A stretch of 35,721 nucleotides of DNA from Bacteroidota bacterium (GCA_017860345.1 JAFNAV010000029.1:1-35721), one strand, 5' to 3'; positions 16,707 through 25,220 are shown, counted from the first letter of the stretch. Numbers and translations: made by a program. The notes: generated by a model from the letters alone, not told the origin.

Positions 16707-19700
16707 TTAGAATGTGAGGGTAATACCTGTCATAAATGTTTTTTGTTGAGGATAGTAGCCATTGTTTACCCGTGGCGATTCAGGGTCAATTCCTTCGGGC
16801 AATCCTGATAAGGTGAACAAGTTAGACCCCTGTACAAAAATCCTCGTTCTGGCAATACCCACTTTTCGGGTTAAAGAAGCCGGAAGGCTATAGCCAATCT
16901 GAGCCGATTTTAAACGAATGTATTTAGCATCCCGAAACCAGAATGTAGAAGCCAATCCATTATTGTTATGTGGGTCGTTAATGGTTAATCGCGGATATGT
17001 ACCATCGGTATTATCCGGACGCCAGGCGTTTTCAACCAGATAAACAGGCGAGTTAGCTCCTCCGTTAAATGCTTTGGTGTAAATCGTGTTATCGTCATAA
17101 CCATTATAGTAAGTACCAGTAAGAGATACTTCGCAAACAGCTGCACCTGTAAACTGAAGGCTAAAATCGAATCCTCGCCAGTCGCCCGAAAGGTTAAGAC
17201 CGGCAGTAAGTTCCGGACGATTTGATTTTCCGACAAAAGCTTTGTCCTGATAATCAACAATTCCATCGCCATTCAGGTCTTCGTACTTAATATCGCCCGG
17301 ACGGGGTCTTTCGCCAAACGGCCATGGCGAATTATCAATTTCCTCTTCGGACTGGAACAAACCATCGGCTACCCAACCATACAGTGTACCAACCGGCTTA
17401 CCAGTGATTTTTGCGTAATCGGGCGTATTGGGGCTATCAGGATAACGTAACCAACGGCTTTTGGCATACGTAAGGTTTAGCCCAGCACCAAAGTTAAATT
17501 TATTTTTTCCTGTTCCAAAACTGCTTTTATGGGTAAGTGTTACTTCTATACCTTTAATATCCATTCTTTCGTAATTTTCGTAAGTAGGATAATATCCACC
17601 CATAGAAGGTGCATAGTTGGAGCCCATAGCAGTAAGGATGTCGTATGTAAAACTGTAGAATGCATCAAACTCCACACCCAAAAGGCCTTTCCACATATTC
17701 AGGTCGAAGCCACCATTGTACGACAAGGTACGCTCCCAGGTCAGATTAGGATTTGCATATCCTGTTGTGTATACCGAGTTTACCAGCTCTCCTCCAATCG
17801 TTGTTGAGTTATCTCTGAAGTCGTAAGTATTCAGGTAAGCATAAGCCGGAACGCCATCGTTGCCCAGCATACCTACCGAACCGCGGATTTTAAAATTATC
17901 AACATAGCTCAACCCATCCATAAAGTCTTCGCCACTAACTCTCCATCCTACCGAAAGTGAAGGGAAGAAACCCCAGCGCTTTCCGCTTACATTGCCGGAG
18001 AATTTGTACGACCCATCGTAACGTCCGGTAAATTCGGCCAGATATTTATCGGCATAATCATATTTCAGTCTGAAAACGTATCCCAAACTGCGCGATTGAT
18101 TACTTGCACCGGCTATCGGATTATTGTCGGGCTGAGCCAATCCAAGCTCAGGCAACGATTCAAAAATAGGATTGGTACTTTTACCGTAAGCAGCAAAGCT
18201 ATTAGTTTTATAATCACGCACTTCACTTAATGCCATAGCGTCAACATGGTGTTGTTCGCCAATCGTTGTTGCATAATTCACACTGGCTTGTCCAACCAGT
18301 TGTGTATATTCAGACACACCCTCGCCCAATGAATAATATGTATTTCCACGAGCATCAATCACCTTATCAAAAGTAATATCGGAGGTAGAAGTATCGGGTA
18401 TTCTGGCCATATTTACATAATAGGGTGTACTTAAGTTTTTACTTCTCGACGTGGAGAAATCGTAAGAACCGGTAGCTTTTAAATTCAAACCTTTTACTCC
18501 GGGAACATCATATTGCAAGCTGAAGTTAGACTGGATGTCATGACTATAATTATTGAACTTGCCCGAGTTATTCAAAGCGGCAACAGGGCTGTTAGGCTGA
18601 TTGCTGGCGTTGGGAGTAGCCACATACATACCGTTATAAGTAACCGGCAAATAAGGACGGCTGTTTACCGCCTGATAAACTATTGTCATCCATGGGTCGC
18701 CATCGGCTCCCGATGTACCAGCCTCGTATCCGGGCCTTTGCGAGTTTGCAAGCTGTCCGGCTAAGCCAATGCTGAATTTCCAGTTTTTGGCAATATTGGC
18801 ATCAATATTAGCACGTACATTATAACGTTCATAGGTGTAGTTTTTGATATTACCAACCTGATCCATGTAGCCCATCGATACAAAGTATTTGATATCTTCA
18901 GTACCACCTTGTACCGTTACGCTGTGTTGCTGATTATGGCCAACACCGAATATTTGGTCGAGCCAGTCGGTGTTTCCCCAACCGTCGGTATCGTCTCCGT
19001 TGGTCATCTTGGCAATTTGCGATTTGGTAAAAACAGGTGAACTGCCATCCATTTCCAAAGCCTTATTGTAATACAAAGCGTAGCTCGGACCATCCAGAAA
19101 TTTAGGGAAATTGGCGTTCTGAGAAATCCCGTACGAACCATTGTATGTAATCTGCGATTTGCCTACATGTCCTTTTTTAGTGGTAACAATAATAACCCCA
19201 CCGGCACCTTTAAGCCCGTAAACAGCTGCTGCTGCCCCGTCTTTTAGTACCGAAATAGATTCAATATCATTAGGATCAATATCGTTGATTGACCGCGGCA
19301 TACCATCAACAATATACGTAACTCCATAAATAGAGCCGCGGATGGTTAATGCAGCCTGATCGGCTCCCGGCTGACCCGAAGACTGTACCGACTGAATACC
19401 GGCTACTCTACCTCCAAGTAAACTTGATATATTGGTAGAAGGAGTTTTAAGCAACTCATCGCCTTTTATCTGAGAAACAGAACCTGTTAGCGTACTTTTT
19501 TTCTGAATGCCATAACCTACCACCATTACTTCATTGAGTAATTCGTTGTCTTCTTCCATAACAACGGTAAGTTCTTTGATAGCACCCACGGTGATTGTTT
19601 GTTTTTTGTAGCCTAAAAACGAAAACGTTAATACAGGATTAGTTGCAGAAACTTTCAGCGAAAACAGACCGTTATTATCAGTAACAGTTCCGATGGTAGT

Positions 19701-19868
19701 TCCTTTCACTACAACACTTAGCCCTACAAGAGGGTTACCTTCCGTGTCTTTTACCTTTCCACGGATATTTGTCTGTGCAAATGCAGAAAATCCACAGCAA
19801 AACATCCACAGCATAACAAGGTATTTCAAGCCCCGAAAGCGCAGTTTTGATAAGTTAGTTTTTTCCAT
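16707..19868 (-). CDS. susC-like: SusC/RagA family TonB-dependent outer-membrane transporter
   Basis: 1053 aa. Signal peptide to about FSAFAQ; CarboxypepD_reg domain (~33-110, RGKVKDTEGNPLVGLSVVVK); plug domain (~115-235) opening with LNEVMVVGYGIQKKSTLTGS and holding SIYGVTYIVDGMPRSINDI and DIESISVLKDGAAAAVYG; then a 22-strand beta barrel ending in an aromatic residue (ITLTF). There is no STN domain, so no anti-sigma signalling arm. It imports oligosaccharide fragments bound by the SusD partner into the periplasm using TonB energy. The 114 bp to the AGE gene upstream show no convincing promoter, so co-transcription from the promoter near 22330 is likely but not certain. Confidence 0.97.
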   Translation of the reverse strand: MEKTNLSKLRFRGLKYLVMLWMFCCGFSAFAQTNIRGKVKDTEGNPLVGLSVVVKGTTIGTVTDNNGLFSLKVSATNPVLTFSFLGYKKQTITVGAIKELTVVMEEDNELLNEVMVVGYGIQKKSTLTGSVSQIKGDELLKTPSTNISSLLGGRVAGIQSVQSSGQPGADQAALTIRGSIYGVTYIVDGMPRSINDIDPNDIESISVLKDGAAAAVYGLKGAGGVIIVTTKKGHVGKSQITYNGSYGISQNANFPKFLDGPSYALYYNKALEMDGSSPVFTKSQIAKMTNGDDTDGWGNTDWLDQIFGVGHNQQHSVTVQGGTEDIKYFVSMGYMDQVGNIKNYTYERYNVRANIDANIAKNWKFSIGLAGQLANSQRPGYEAGTSGADGDPWMTIVYQAVNSRPYLPVTYNGMYVATPNASNQPNSPVAALNNSGKFNNYSHDIQSNFSLQYDVPGVKGLNLKATGSYDFSTSRSKNLSTPYYVNMARIPDTSTSDITFDKVIDARGNTYYSLGEGVSEYTQLVGQASVNYATTIGEQHHVDAMALSEVRDYKTNSFAAYGKSTNPIFESLPELGLAQPDNNPIAGASNQSRSLGYVFRLKYDYADKYLAEFTGRYDGSYKFSGNVSGKRWGFFPSLSVGWRVSGEDFMDGLSYVDNFKIRGSVGMLGNDGVPAYAYLNTYDFRDNSTTIGGELVNSVYTTGYANPNLTWERTLSYNGGFDLNMWKGLLGVEFDAFYSFTYDILTAMGSNYAPSMGGYYPTYENYERMDIKGIEVTLTHKSSFGTGKNKFNFGAGLNLTYAKSRWLRYPDSPNTPDYAKITGKPVGTLYGWVADGLFQSEEEIDNSPWPFGERPRPGDIKYEDLNGDGIVDYQDKAFVGKSNRPELTAGLNLSGDWRGFDFSLQFTGAAVCEVSLTGTYYNGYDDNTIYTKAFNGGANSPVYLVENAWRPDNTDGTYPRLTINDPHNNNGLASTFWFRDAKYIRLKSAQIGYSLPASLTRKVGIARTRIFVQGSNLFTLSGLPEGIDPESPRVNNGYYPQQKTFMTGITLTF

Positions 19869-19982
19869 AAACCATAAAACATTTAATTAGAGAGTTTTTA
19901 ATTGTATCTATTTCAGTTATTTTTCTATTCTTCCAATACCAAAAATCCGCATAAGGTGCACCTCTGTTGTAGTACCAGGCCG

Positions 19983-21143
19983 TTAAATCTTTTCGAGTAT
20001 TTTCCAGCATTGATACATGCCCCGGGGCACATGGAAGCAACCCTTCCACTTGCCACCTTTCAAATTAAGCAGCACCTCACCCTGACGATTCAGGTATCCA
20101 AACCATTCGGGATGTTCATGGTCTTTGAAATGCGACCATGTATATTCATGAACGCGTTCAAACCACTCCAAACATCCGGCCGACCCTGTAAGCTGATAAC
20201 CCTTAATCAAGGTAATCAGAGTTTCCACATGCACCCACCACAGTTTTTGATCCCATTCGAGCTGCTGAGGCGGGTTTCCATTTCTGTCGAGGAAGTAAAA
20301 AATTCCTCCGTATTGTTTATCCCAGCCATACTCTACCATTTTCAGAGCTATATCTGTAGCTTTCTGAATCAGTTTTGGCCTGTTGAGCCTTACGCCTAAA
20401 TCCATCATAAACCACATTGCCTCAATTGAGTGGCCGGGATTTACCAGTCGTCCGTCAAAGCTATCGGACAAATTTCCGTTCATATCCACGTTTTCAACTA
20501 CAATTCCCAGTTCAGGCTTGTAGAAAACATCCATTACTTCGTGTATACAAACTTCAATGGTGTTTATCAAAAAATCTTCATCCAGCAAATGCTCTATTTC
20601 CAGAGTAAGGTTACAGAGTATCATTGGCAGTGCAAAGCCTTTCAAATCGCGGGTACCTGGCACAGCCTTGTTCCATTTCCCCTTGGGATTTTCAGTTTTC
20701 GATAATATTTTCCGGAAAGTAGTCTGAGCAATGTACTCGTAATCCTTATTCCCGGTGGCCAAACTAAGCTGGCCAAAAGCCATGGTAGCAAAAGTGTACG
20801 AAAAAATATTGTAGGGTTCCACCAGCGGAGCCCCATCTCTTGTTAGCGAAAAATACCAGTTATAATCTCCATCATGACCATATTTTCGCAAAAACTCTGC
20901 ACCCTGAATAGCGCAGTCGAGCCACTCTTGCTTTTTCTCTACTTTGTTATAAAGCATGGCAAACATCCATACTTCGCGCCCCTGCAACCAAACAAATTTA
21001 TCTGTGTCGTAAACTTTTCCTTCCCTGTCAAGACATGTAAAATATCCTCCAAAATCGCGATCCTGAGAGTTGTCAAGCCAGAATGGGAGAACATTTCCCA
21101 GCAATTCTTCTTTATACTGTTCAGCTAAACCTTTAAAATCCAT
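19983..21143 (-). CDS. N-acylglucosamine 2-epimerase (AGE/RnBP family)
   Basis: 386 aa, full length for the (alpha/alpha)6-barrel AGE family, no signal peptide, so cytoplasmic. Family members interconvert N-acetylglucosamine and N-acetylmannosamine. The family residues are present: Arg56 in VWLQGREVWMF, His238 in LVNPGHSIEAMWF and His371 in KGCFHVPRGMYQCW, the two His acting as acid/base. In Bacteroides the AGE enzyme (NanE) works in sialic acid use, but no aldolase/lyase or sialidase is present here, so ManNAc from another source is a reasonable inference. Cellobiose or mannose epimerases share the fold and cannot be excluded. It lies between the DUF4434 gene (48 bp) and susC (114 bp). Confidence 0.9.
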   Translation of the reverse strand: MDFKGLAEQYKEELLGNVLPFWLDNSQDRDFGGYFTCLDREGKVYDTDKFVWLQGREVWMFAMLYNKVEKKQEWLDCAIQGAEFLRKYGHDGDYNWYFSLTRDGAPLVEPYNIFSYTFATMAFGQLSLATGNKDYEYIAQTTFRKILSKTENPKGKWNKAVPGTRDLKGFALPMILCNLTLEIEHLLDEDFLINTIEVCIHEVMDVFYKPELGIVVENVDMNGNLSDSFDGRLVNPGHSIEAMWFMMDLGVRLNRPKLIQKATDIALKMVEYGWDKQYGGIFYFLDRNGNPPQQLEWDQKLWWVHVETLITLIKGYQLTGSAGCLEWFERVHEYTWSHFKDHEHPEWFGYLNRQGEVLLNLKGGKWKGCFHVPRGMYQCWKILEKI

Positions 21144-21191
21144 TTCTTCTCGTGTGTTGTTTCTAATTTGCCGGCAAGCAAATCAGAACTA

Positions 21192-22145
21192 TTATTTTAT
21201 TGTTTTTAAATACTCTTTATACCTATCATAAAGATGCCCGGCCTGCAAATAGGCCGACTGCGGACTCATAAAATGCGAAAACTCAAATGTAATCGCGTGC
21301 TCTATTCCGGCTTCGGCGGCCAGCGCAAGTTTAAGTCTGAGCTTTTCCCACTTGATGGGCAAAAACTTAATGGGCATATCGCGGTCAAATGTTTCAGAAT
21401 TTGTCCAACACTCCATACCATATTTATCGCACAATCTTTTATTTACCTTCAAAAAATCTGTCAGCTCGTCGTAATCCACATGACCATCCTGAAACGCCAC
21501 AATATCCACAGCACCCTGTATGCCCCTGAATATATTGTCCCATTCTGCTTCGTGGTCGGTTACACTTATTCCTTCAGCTTTATTGGTATCGGCAGTATAC
21601 TGACTGATATTTTTCTTTCCGTCGATATAAGGCGATATCAACACCGGAAGCGCGCCCGAAACCTGTTTACAATACCTGCCCAGCGTTGAAAACATTTCTA
21701 TAATCTTACCATTGTTCCGGCTGCATTCCTGCGACAGATACCAACCCGAGAACGATTGATAATGTCCGTATTTTTGCCAAACTTCATCAATCAGCTTTTT
21801 ATTGACATTCACCTCTTTTTCGTAGTTTCCATCAATCCAGAAATCAGGATCGACCCAGTAGCGACCTGAGTCGTAAAGCCCGAAATAGAACTGCATGCCG
21901 TATTTGTCGCTCAGTTGTAAAAACAGTTCGACCAAATCAACCGGAGGCGTAAAACAACGCTCCTCGTTGGTAAGAACTACAGAAGAAAACGTTTGCCAAC
22001 GCTTGTAACCTGAGCGGATAAGTACCACCATTTCTATTCCGACCTCTTTCATATAGGCGAAATCCTGATCCCACTCAGCTACTCCCCAATTTTGATGAGG
22101 AATATCATGACTTATTTCATCCAGAAAAGTTGCTTTAAATTTAAT
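21192..22145 (-). CDS. DUF4434 TIM-barrel putative glycosidase, apparent ATT start
   Basis: 317 aa if started at the ATT codon 22143-22145; the first ATG (22052) would give 286 aa. The 31 codons before that ATG are open, and their translation (IKFKATFLDEISHDIPHQNW, then GVAEWDQDFAY) runs straight into the domain and matches the family N terminus as I remember it (MKFKATFLDEI..). The frame is closed by TAA at 22161-22163, with no ATG, GTG or TTG between. The fold is a glycosidase-like barrel with candidate acids in SGWYLSQECSR and CWTNSETFDRDMP, and a closing FEFSHFMSPQSAYLQAGHLY. No signal peptide, so cytoplasmic; substrate unknown. First gene of the minus operon, 48 bp before AGE. A sequencing error turning ATG into ATT is the alternative. 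Confidence 0.85.
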   Translation of the reverse strand: MKFKATFLDEISHDIPHQNWGVAEWDQDFAYMKEVGIEMVVLIRSGYKRWQTFSSVVLTNEERCFTPPVDLVELFLQLSDKYGMQFYFGLYDSGRYWVDPDFWIDGNYEKEVNVNKKLIDEVWQKYGHYQSFSGWYLSQECSRNNGKIIEMFSTLGRYCKQVSGALPVLISPYIDGKKNISQYTADTNKAEGISVTDHEAEWDNIFRGIQGAVDIVAFQDGHVDYDELTDFLKVNKRLCDKYGMECWTNSETFDRDMPIKFLPIKWEKLRLKLALAAEAGIEHAITFEFSHFMSPQSAYLQAGHLYDRYKEYLKTIK

Positions 22146-22160
22146 TGTAAAATTTTTTAG

Positions 22161-22187
22161 TTATAAAAATGGATACCGGCCTATCAT
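22161..22187 (-). other. 8-codon leader minicistron in frame with the DUF4434 gene
   Basis: ATG (22185-22187) opens MIGRYPFL and ends at TAA 22161-22163, in the same frame as the downstream gene and 15 nt before its ATT codon. It may be chance in AT-rich DNA, or a leader that delivers ribosomes to the weak start by re-initiation. Confidence 0.3.
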
Positions 22188-22324
22188 ATGTCGTATTTAG
22201 CCGCCTTAAATATACAAATAGAAACCATTTTAGCCTTATTTATCTCATTTTTCATCAATTTTCATTAATAATGTGCAATTTTTTCTTTTTTTCTTTGATA
22301 AATGAAATAGATTTAATATCTTCG

Positions 22325-22356
22325 CAAAGATAAATAAATAATTTTATTAATAGCAA
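22325..22356 (-). promoter_or_regulatory. Candidate promoter of the fourteen-gene minus operon
   Basis: Read on the minus strand, TATCTTTG (22325-22332) fits the Bacteroidota -7 consensus TAnnTTTG. A TTG (22354-22356) lies about 21 bp upstream, as expected for the -33 element. The implied leader is about 170 nt and contains the minicistron. Confidence 0.55.
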
Positions 22357-22479
22357 GCTAAATATGAAATATTTTTTGAAAATATTGCATTATTTTATAT
22401 TTTAATTAAATATGCCTTTACAACAAGCATACATATAAAGCTAAAAATCAAAAGATTATATATATTAATAAAAATTTAT

Positions 22480-22487
22480 TACATTTG
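22480..22487 (+). promoter_or_regulatory. Candidate -7 box for the ROK-MFS operon
   Basis: TACATTTG fits TAnnTTTG and lies 26 nt before the ATG at 22514, giving a short leader. No clear -33 TTG is seen at the expected spacing. Confidence 0.5.
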
Positions 22488-22513
22488 CGACCAAGTTCTT
22501 AAAACATACCCAT

Positions 22514-23722
22514 ATGAAGCATACATTTATTGAAGAAATTGAGCTCGGTTCAAAAAATGCAATACTTAAGATTAATATTATAAAGTATTACATAAACAAT
22601 GGCACCAATACCTTGGCCGAACTTGGCAAAGAAATGGATTTGAGTGTTCCCACAGTCACAAAGTTGGTAGGCGAATTAATTGAAGAAGGTTACGTAATTG
22701 ATTTCGGAAAACAGGAAACCACCGGAGGTCGCAGACCTAATATATATGGCATCAATCCCGACTCGGGATATTTTGTCGGTGTGGATATTAAAAAGTTCAG
22801 AATCAACATAGCCGTCATCAATTTTCAGGGTGATACAATCGATTCAAAATTAAGCATTCCTTTCAGTTATGAAAACACTCAGGAAAGTTTTAATCACCTA
22901 TGCAATATTATAAAGCAGTTTATCGACAACCTGACCATTCCCAAAAACAAGATATTGAGCATCGGAATAAATATGTCGGGCCGGGTAAATACCGAAACAG
23001 GCCACAGTTACAGCTCCTATTTCTTTAGTGAGCAGCCTCTGACCGAAACCTTTCAGGAAAGGCTCGGGTTTCATGTTACAATCGACAACGACTCCCGCTC
23101 CATGGCTTATGGAGAGTTTATGAACGGAGGTGTTAACGCAGAAAAAAACATCCTGTTCGTAAACGTAAGTTGGGGATTAGGGCTTGGCATTATTACTGAC
23201 GGGAAGCTGTATTACGGAAAATCAGGATTTGCGGGCGAATTCGGGCATATTATTGCTTTTGAAAACGACGTGATATGCCATTGCGGAAAAAAAGGCTGTT
23301 TAGAAACCGGCGCATCGGGTTCGTACATCTACCGGCGATTTATGGAGAAAGTGGCCGAAGGCAACTCTACCATTCTCGAAGACCGTATAAAAAAAGGGGA
23401 AACCATAATTCAGGAAGATATTTTGAATGCCGCCTTGCACGAAGATATACTGGCTATTGAATTGATTGAAGAAGTAGGTACATCGTTAGGAAAGCATATT
23501 GCAGGACTGATTAACCTGTTTAATCCGGAACTGGTAATTATAGGTGGAGCAGTAGCTGTTACCGGCGATTACCTATTGTTACCTATAAAAAGTGCTGTAA
23601 AAAAATACTCATTAAATCTGGTAAGTAAAGACACAACAATTAAACTATCAAAACTGGGAGACAAAGCAGGAGTTATCGGAGCCTGCATGTTGGCCCGCAG
23701 TAAAATGCTCGGGCTGATATAA
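22514..23722 (+). CDS. ROK-family transcriptional regulator (NagC/XylR-like)
   Basis: 402 aa. The N terminus (~15-70) is a winged helix-turn-helix (ILKINIIKYYINNGTNTLAE, then SVPTVTKLVGELIEEGYV). The rest is a ROK sugar-kinase fold with the zinc motif CHCGKKGCLE and the sugar-site blocks IDNDSRSMAYGE and GEFGHI. The ATP phosphate-binding motif DxGGT is VDIKKF here, so kinase activity is unlikely and the protein is a sugar-responsive DNA-binding regulator, most likely a repressor relieved by a locus product such as an amino sugar. It is divergent from the utilisation operon, the usual place for its regulator, and 28 bp before the MFS gene, so both are probably co-transcribed. No hybrid two-component or SusR-type regulator is present in the locus. 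Confidence 0.92.
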   Translation: MKHTFIEEIELGSKNAILKINIIKYYINNGTNTLAELGKEMDLSVPTVTKLVGELIEEGYVIDFGKQETTGGRRPNIYGINPDSGYFVGVDIKKFRINIAVINFQGDTIDSKLSIPFSYENTQESFNHLCNIIKQFIDNLTIPKNKILSIGINMSGRVNTETGHSYSSYFFSEQPLTETFQERLGFHVTIDNDSRSMAYGEFMNGGVNAEKNILFVNVSWGLGLGIITDGKLYYGKSGFAGEFGHIIAFENDVICHCGKKGCLETGASGSYIYRRFMEKVAEGNSTILEDRIKKGETIIQEDILNAALHEDILAIELIEEVGTSLGKHIAGLINLFNPELVIIGGAVAVTGDYLLLPIKSAVKKYSLNLVSKDTTIKLSKLGDKAGVIGACMLARSKMLGLI

Positions 23723-23750
23723 CACTCCCCTGTAAAAAAACAGAAAAAAA

Positions 23751-25028
23751 ATGGAAACAGAAAAAATCTCTTCGAACAAACGGCATCCGGCTACATGGGT
23801 GCCATCTGTTTATTTCGCAATGGGCTTGCCCTTTGTAGCGCTATCAACCGCATCGGCTCTGATGTTTAAAAACTTAGGAATTTCCGATTCTAAAATCGCA
23901 TTCTGGACATCATTAATCATGATTCCGTGGACATTAAAACCAATCTGGAGTCCGCTGCTTGAAATGTTTAAAACAAAGAAACATTTTGTTGTAGCCACAC
24001 AGTTAATTACGGGTATCACCTTTGCACTGATTGCTTTCTCGTTACATTTGCCTGATTTTTTTACATACGCCATCGCTTTTATGGCCATAATCGGATTTAG
24101 CGGAGCCACCCACGACATTGCCACCGTAGGCATATACCTGAACGAACTATCGCCCGAAGATCAAGCCAAATATGTGGGTTGGCAAGGCGCATTCTACAAC
24201 ATAGCCAAGATATTATCGGGAGGAGCGCTGGTATATATTGCCGGCGAACTCGAAAAACGTATCGGCATAGTCAATGCATGGACGACAGTAATGAGCATTT
24301 ACGGTATAATTATGGTATTGTTATCAGTTTATCATTTACGCATACTACCGTCGGGCGGTTCGGCACACCAGGTCAAATCGTTTAAAGAAGGCATGCTAAC
24401 CCTCAAGGATGTAGCTGTTACCTTTTTTGAAAAAAAAGGCATTTTCCTGAGTATACTTTTTGTGATTTTTTATCGTTTTGCCGAAGGATTCGCCATCAAG
24501 ATAGCTCCGCTGTTTTTCAAAGCCACCCGCGAAAGCGGAGGTCTGGGCTTGTCCACTTCGGAAATAGGAATGATATACGGTATATTCGGAGCTGCAGCGT
24601 TTGTACTTGGTTCAATCGTTGCCGGCTATTTCACCTCATCGCAGGGTCTGAAGAAATCAATCCTTATTTTATGCGCTGCCTTCAATATTCCATTTATCAT
24701 GTATGCTTTATTGGCTTGGTTTCAGCCGGCCAATCTTTATATTATTTCAGCAGCTGTAATCCTTGAATATTTCGGATATGGATTTGGATTTGTAGGACTA
24801 ATTCTTTATATCATGCAACAAATATCACCCGGAAAATACAAAACTGCCCACTACGCATTTGCCGACGGTATCATGGCACTTGGGTTTATGCTGCCCTCCA
24901 TGATAAGCGGTTTTTTGAGCGATATGGTAGGATATAAAACATTTTTCATCTTCGTACTTATGGCTACTATTCCCTCCTTTTTAGTAACAGTATTAGCACC
25001 GTTTCCACATACAGAGACAAAAGAATAA
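23751..25028 (+). CDS. AmpG-like major facilitator superfamily transporter
   Basis: 425 aa, about 12 hydrophobic helices. The N terminus WVPSVYFAMGLPFVALSTAS and segment SPLLEMFKTKKHFVVATQL resemble the PAT/AmpG group of the MFS, which carries muropeptides or small sugars with protons into the cytoplasm; FSGATHDIATVGIYLNELSPEDQAKYVGWQ (cut in two here: FSGATHDIATVG, IYLNELSPEDQAKYVGWQ) is typical of it. In Bacteroidetes such genes often sit in amino-sugar or mannoside loci, so the exact cargo is open. It follows the ROK regulator by 28 bp and ends before a strong terminator. Together with the DUF5009 protein it gives the locus two possible inner-membrane import routes. Confidence 0.88.
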   Translation: METEKISSNKRHPATWVPSVYFAMGLPFVALSTASALMFKNLGISDSKIAFWTSLIMIPWTLKPIWSPLLEMFKTKKHFVVATQLITGITFALIAFSLHLPDFFTYAIAFMAIIGFSGATHDIATVGIYLNELSPEDQAKYVGWQGAFYNIAKILSGGALVYIAGELEKRIGIVNAWTTVMSIYGIIMVLLSVYHLRILPSGGSAHQVKSFKEGMLTLKDVAVTFFEKKGIFLSILFVIFYRFAEGFAIKIAPLFFKATRESGGLGLSTSEIGMIYGIFGAAAFVLGSIVAGYFTSSQGLKKSILILCAAFNIPFIMYALLAWFQPANLYIISAAVILEYFGYGFGFVGLILYIMQQISPGKYKTAHYAFADGIMALGFMLPSMISGFLSDMVGYKTFFIFVLMATIPSFLVTVLAPFPHTETKE

Positions 25029-25102
25029 CCACCGGCAAACCAAAGTTGCCGTGCAAGCCAGCTCATAAATGTGCCGGTTTAGCAAAAAAACTACTCATAC
25101 GC

Positions 25103-25138
25103 ACACACCAATCAGCGAACGCTGATTGGTGTGTTTTT
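25103..25138 (+). terminator. Rho-independent terminator of the ROK-MFS operon
   Basis: A perfect 15-bp stem (25103-25117 with 25120-25134; ACACACCAATCAGCG and its complement) around a tiny AA loop, followed by a T-run, lies 75 bp after the MFS stop. Confidence 0.93.
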
Positions 25139-25220
25139 CATATAAAGCAATCAAATCAAACGCCATTGGTATACTAATAATTAAGAACTTATTGACCGGA
25201 CAGAATACAATTTAATGAAA

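Larger units (their letters stand above)
22188..22513. other. Divergent regulatory region between the operon and the ROK regulator
   Basis: This is a very AT-rich, 326-bp non-coding stretch. It holds a promoter-like box for each direction (listed separately) and two TTTTCAT motifs 10 bp apart (22249-22255, 22259-22265), with an inverted ATGAAA copy near 22302. As the only divergent spacer of the locus, it is where the ROK regulator should bind. Confidence 0.65.

Noticed and set aside
19855-20049. 64-codon minus frame between AGE and susC with a protein-like stretch (WYYNRGAPYADFWYWKNRK)
   Set aside because: Part overlaps the end of the AGE gene in another frame and it runs into the susC start; nothing matches a family, so I treat it as chance.
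313-25028. Sialic acid utilisation locus (AGE, MFS and SASA resemble nan genes)
   Set aside because: There is no sialidase, N-acetylneuraminate lyase or nan-type kinase, and NAGPA, GHL10 and ADP-ribosylglycohydrolase do not belong to known nan loci.
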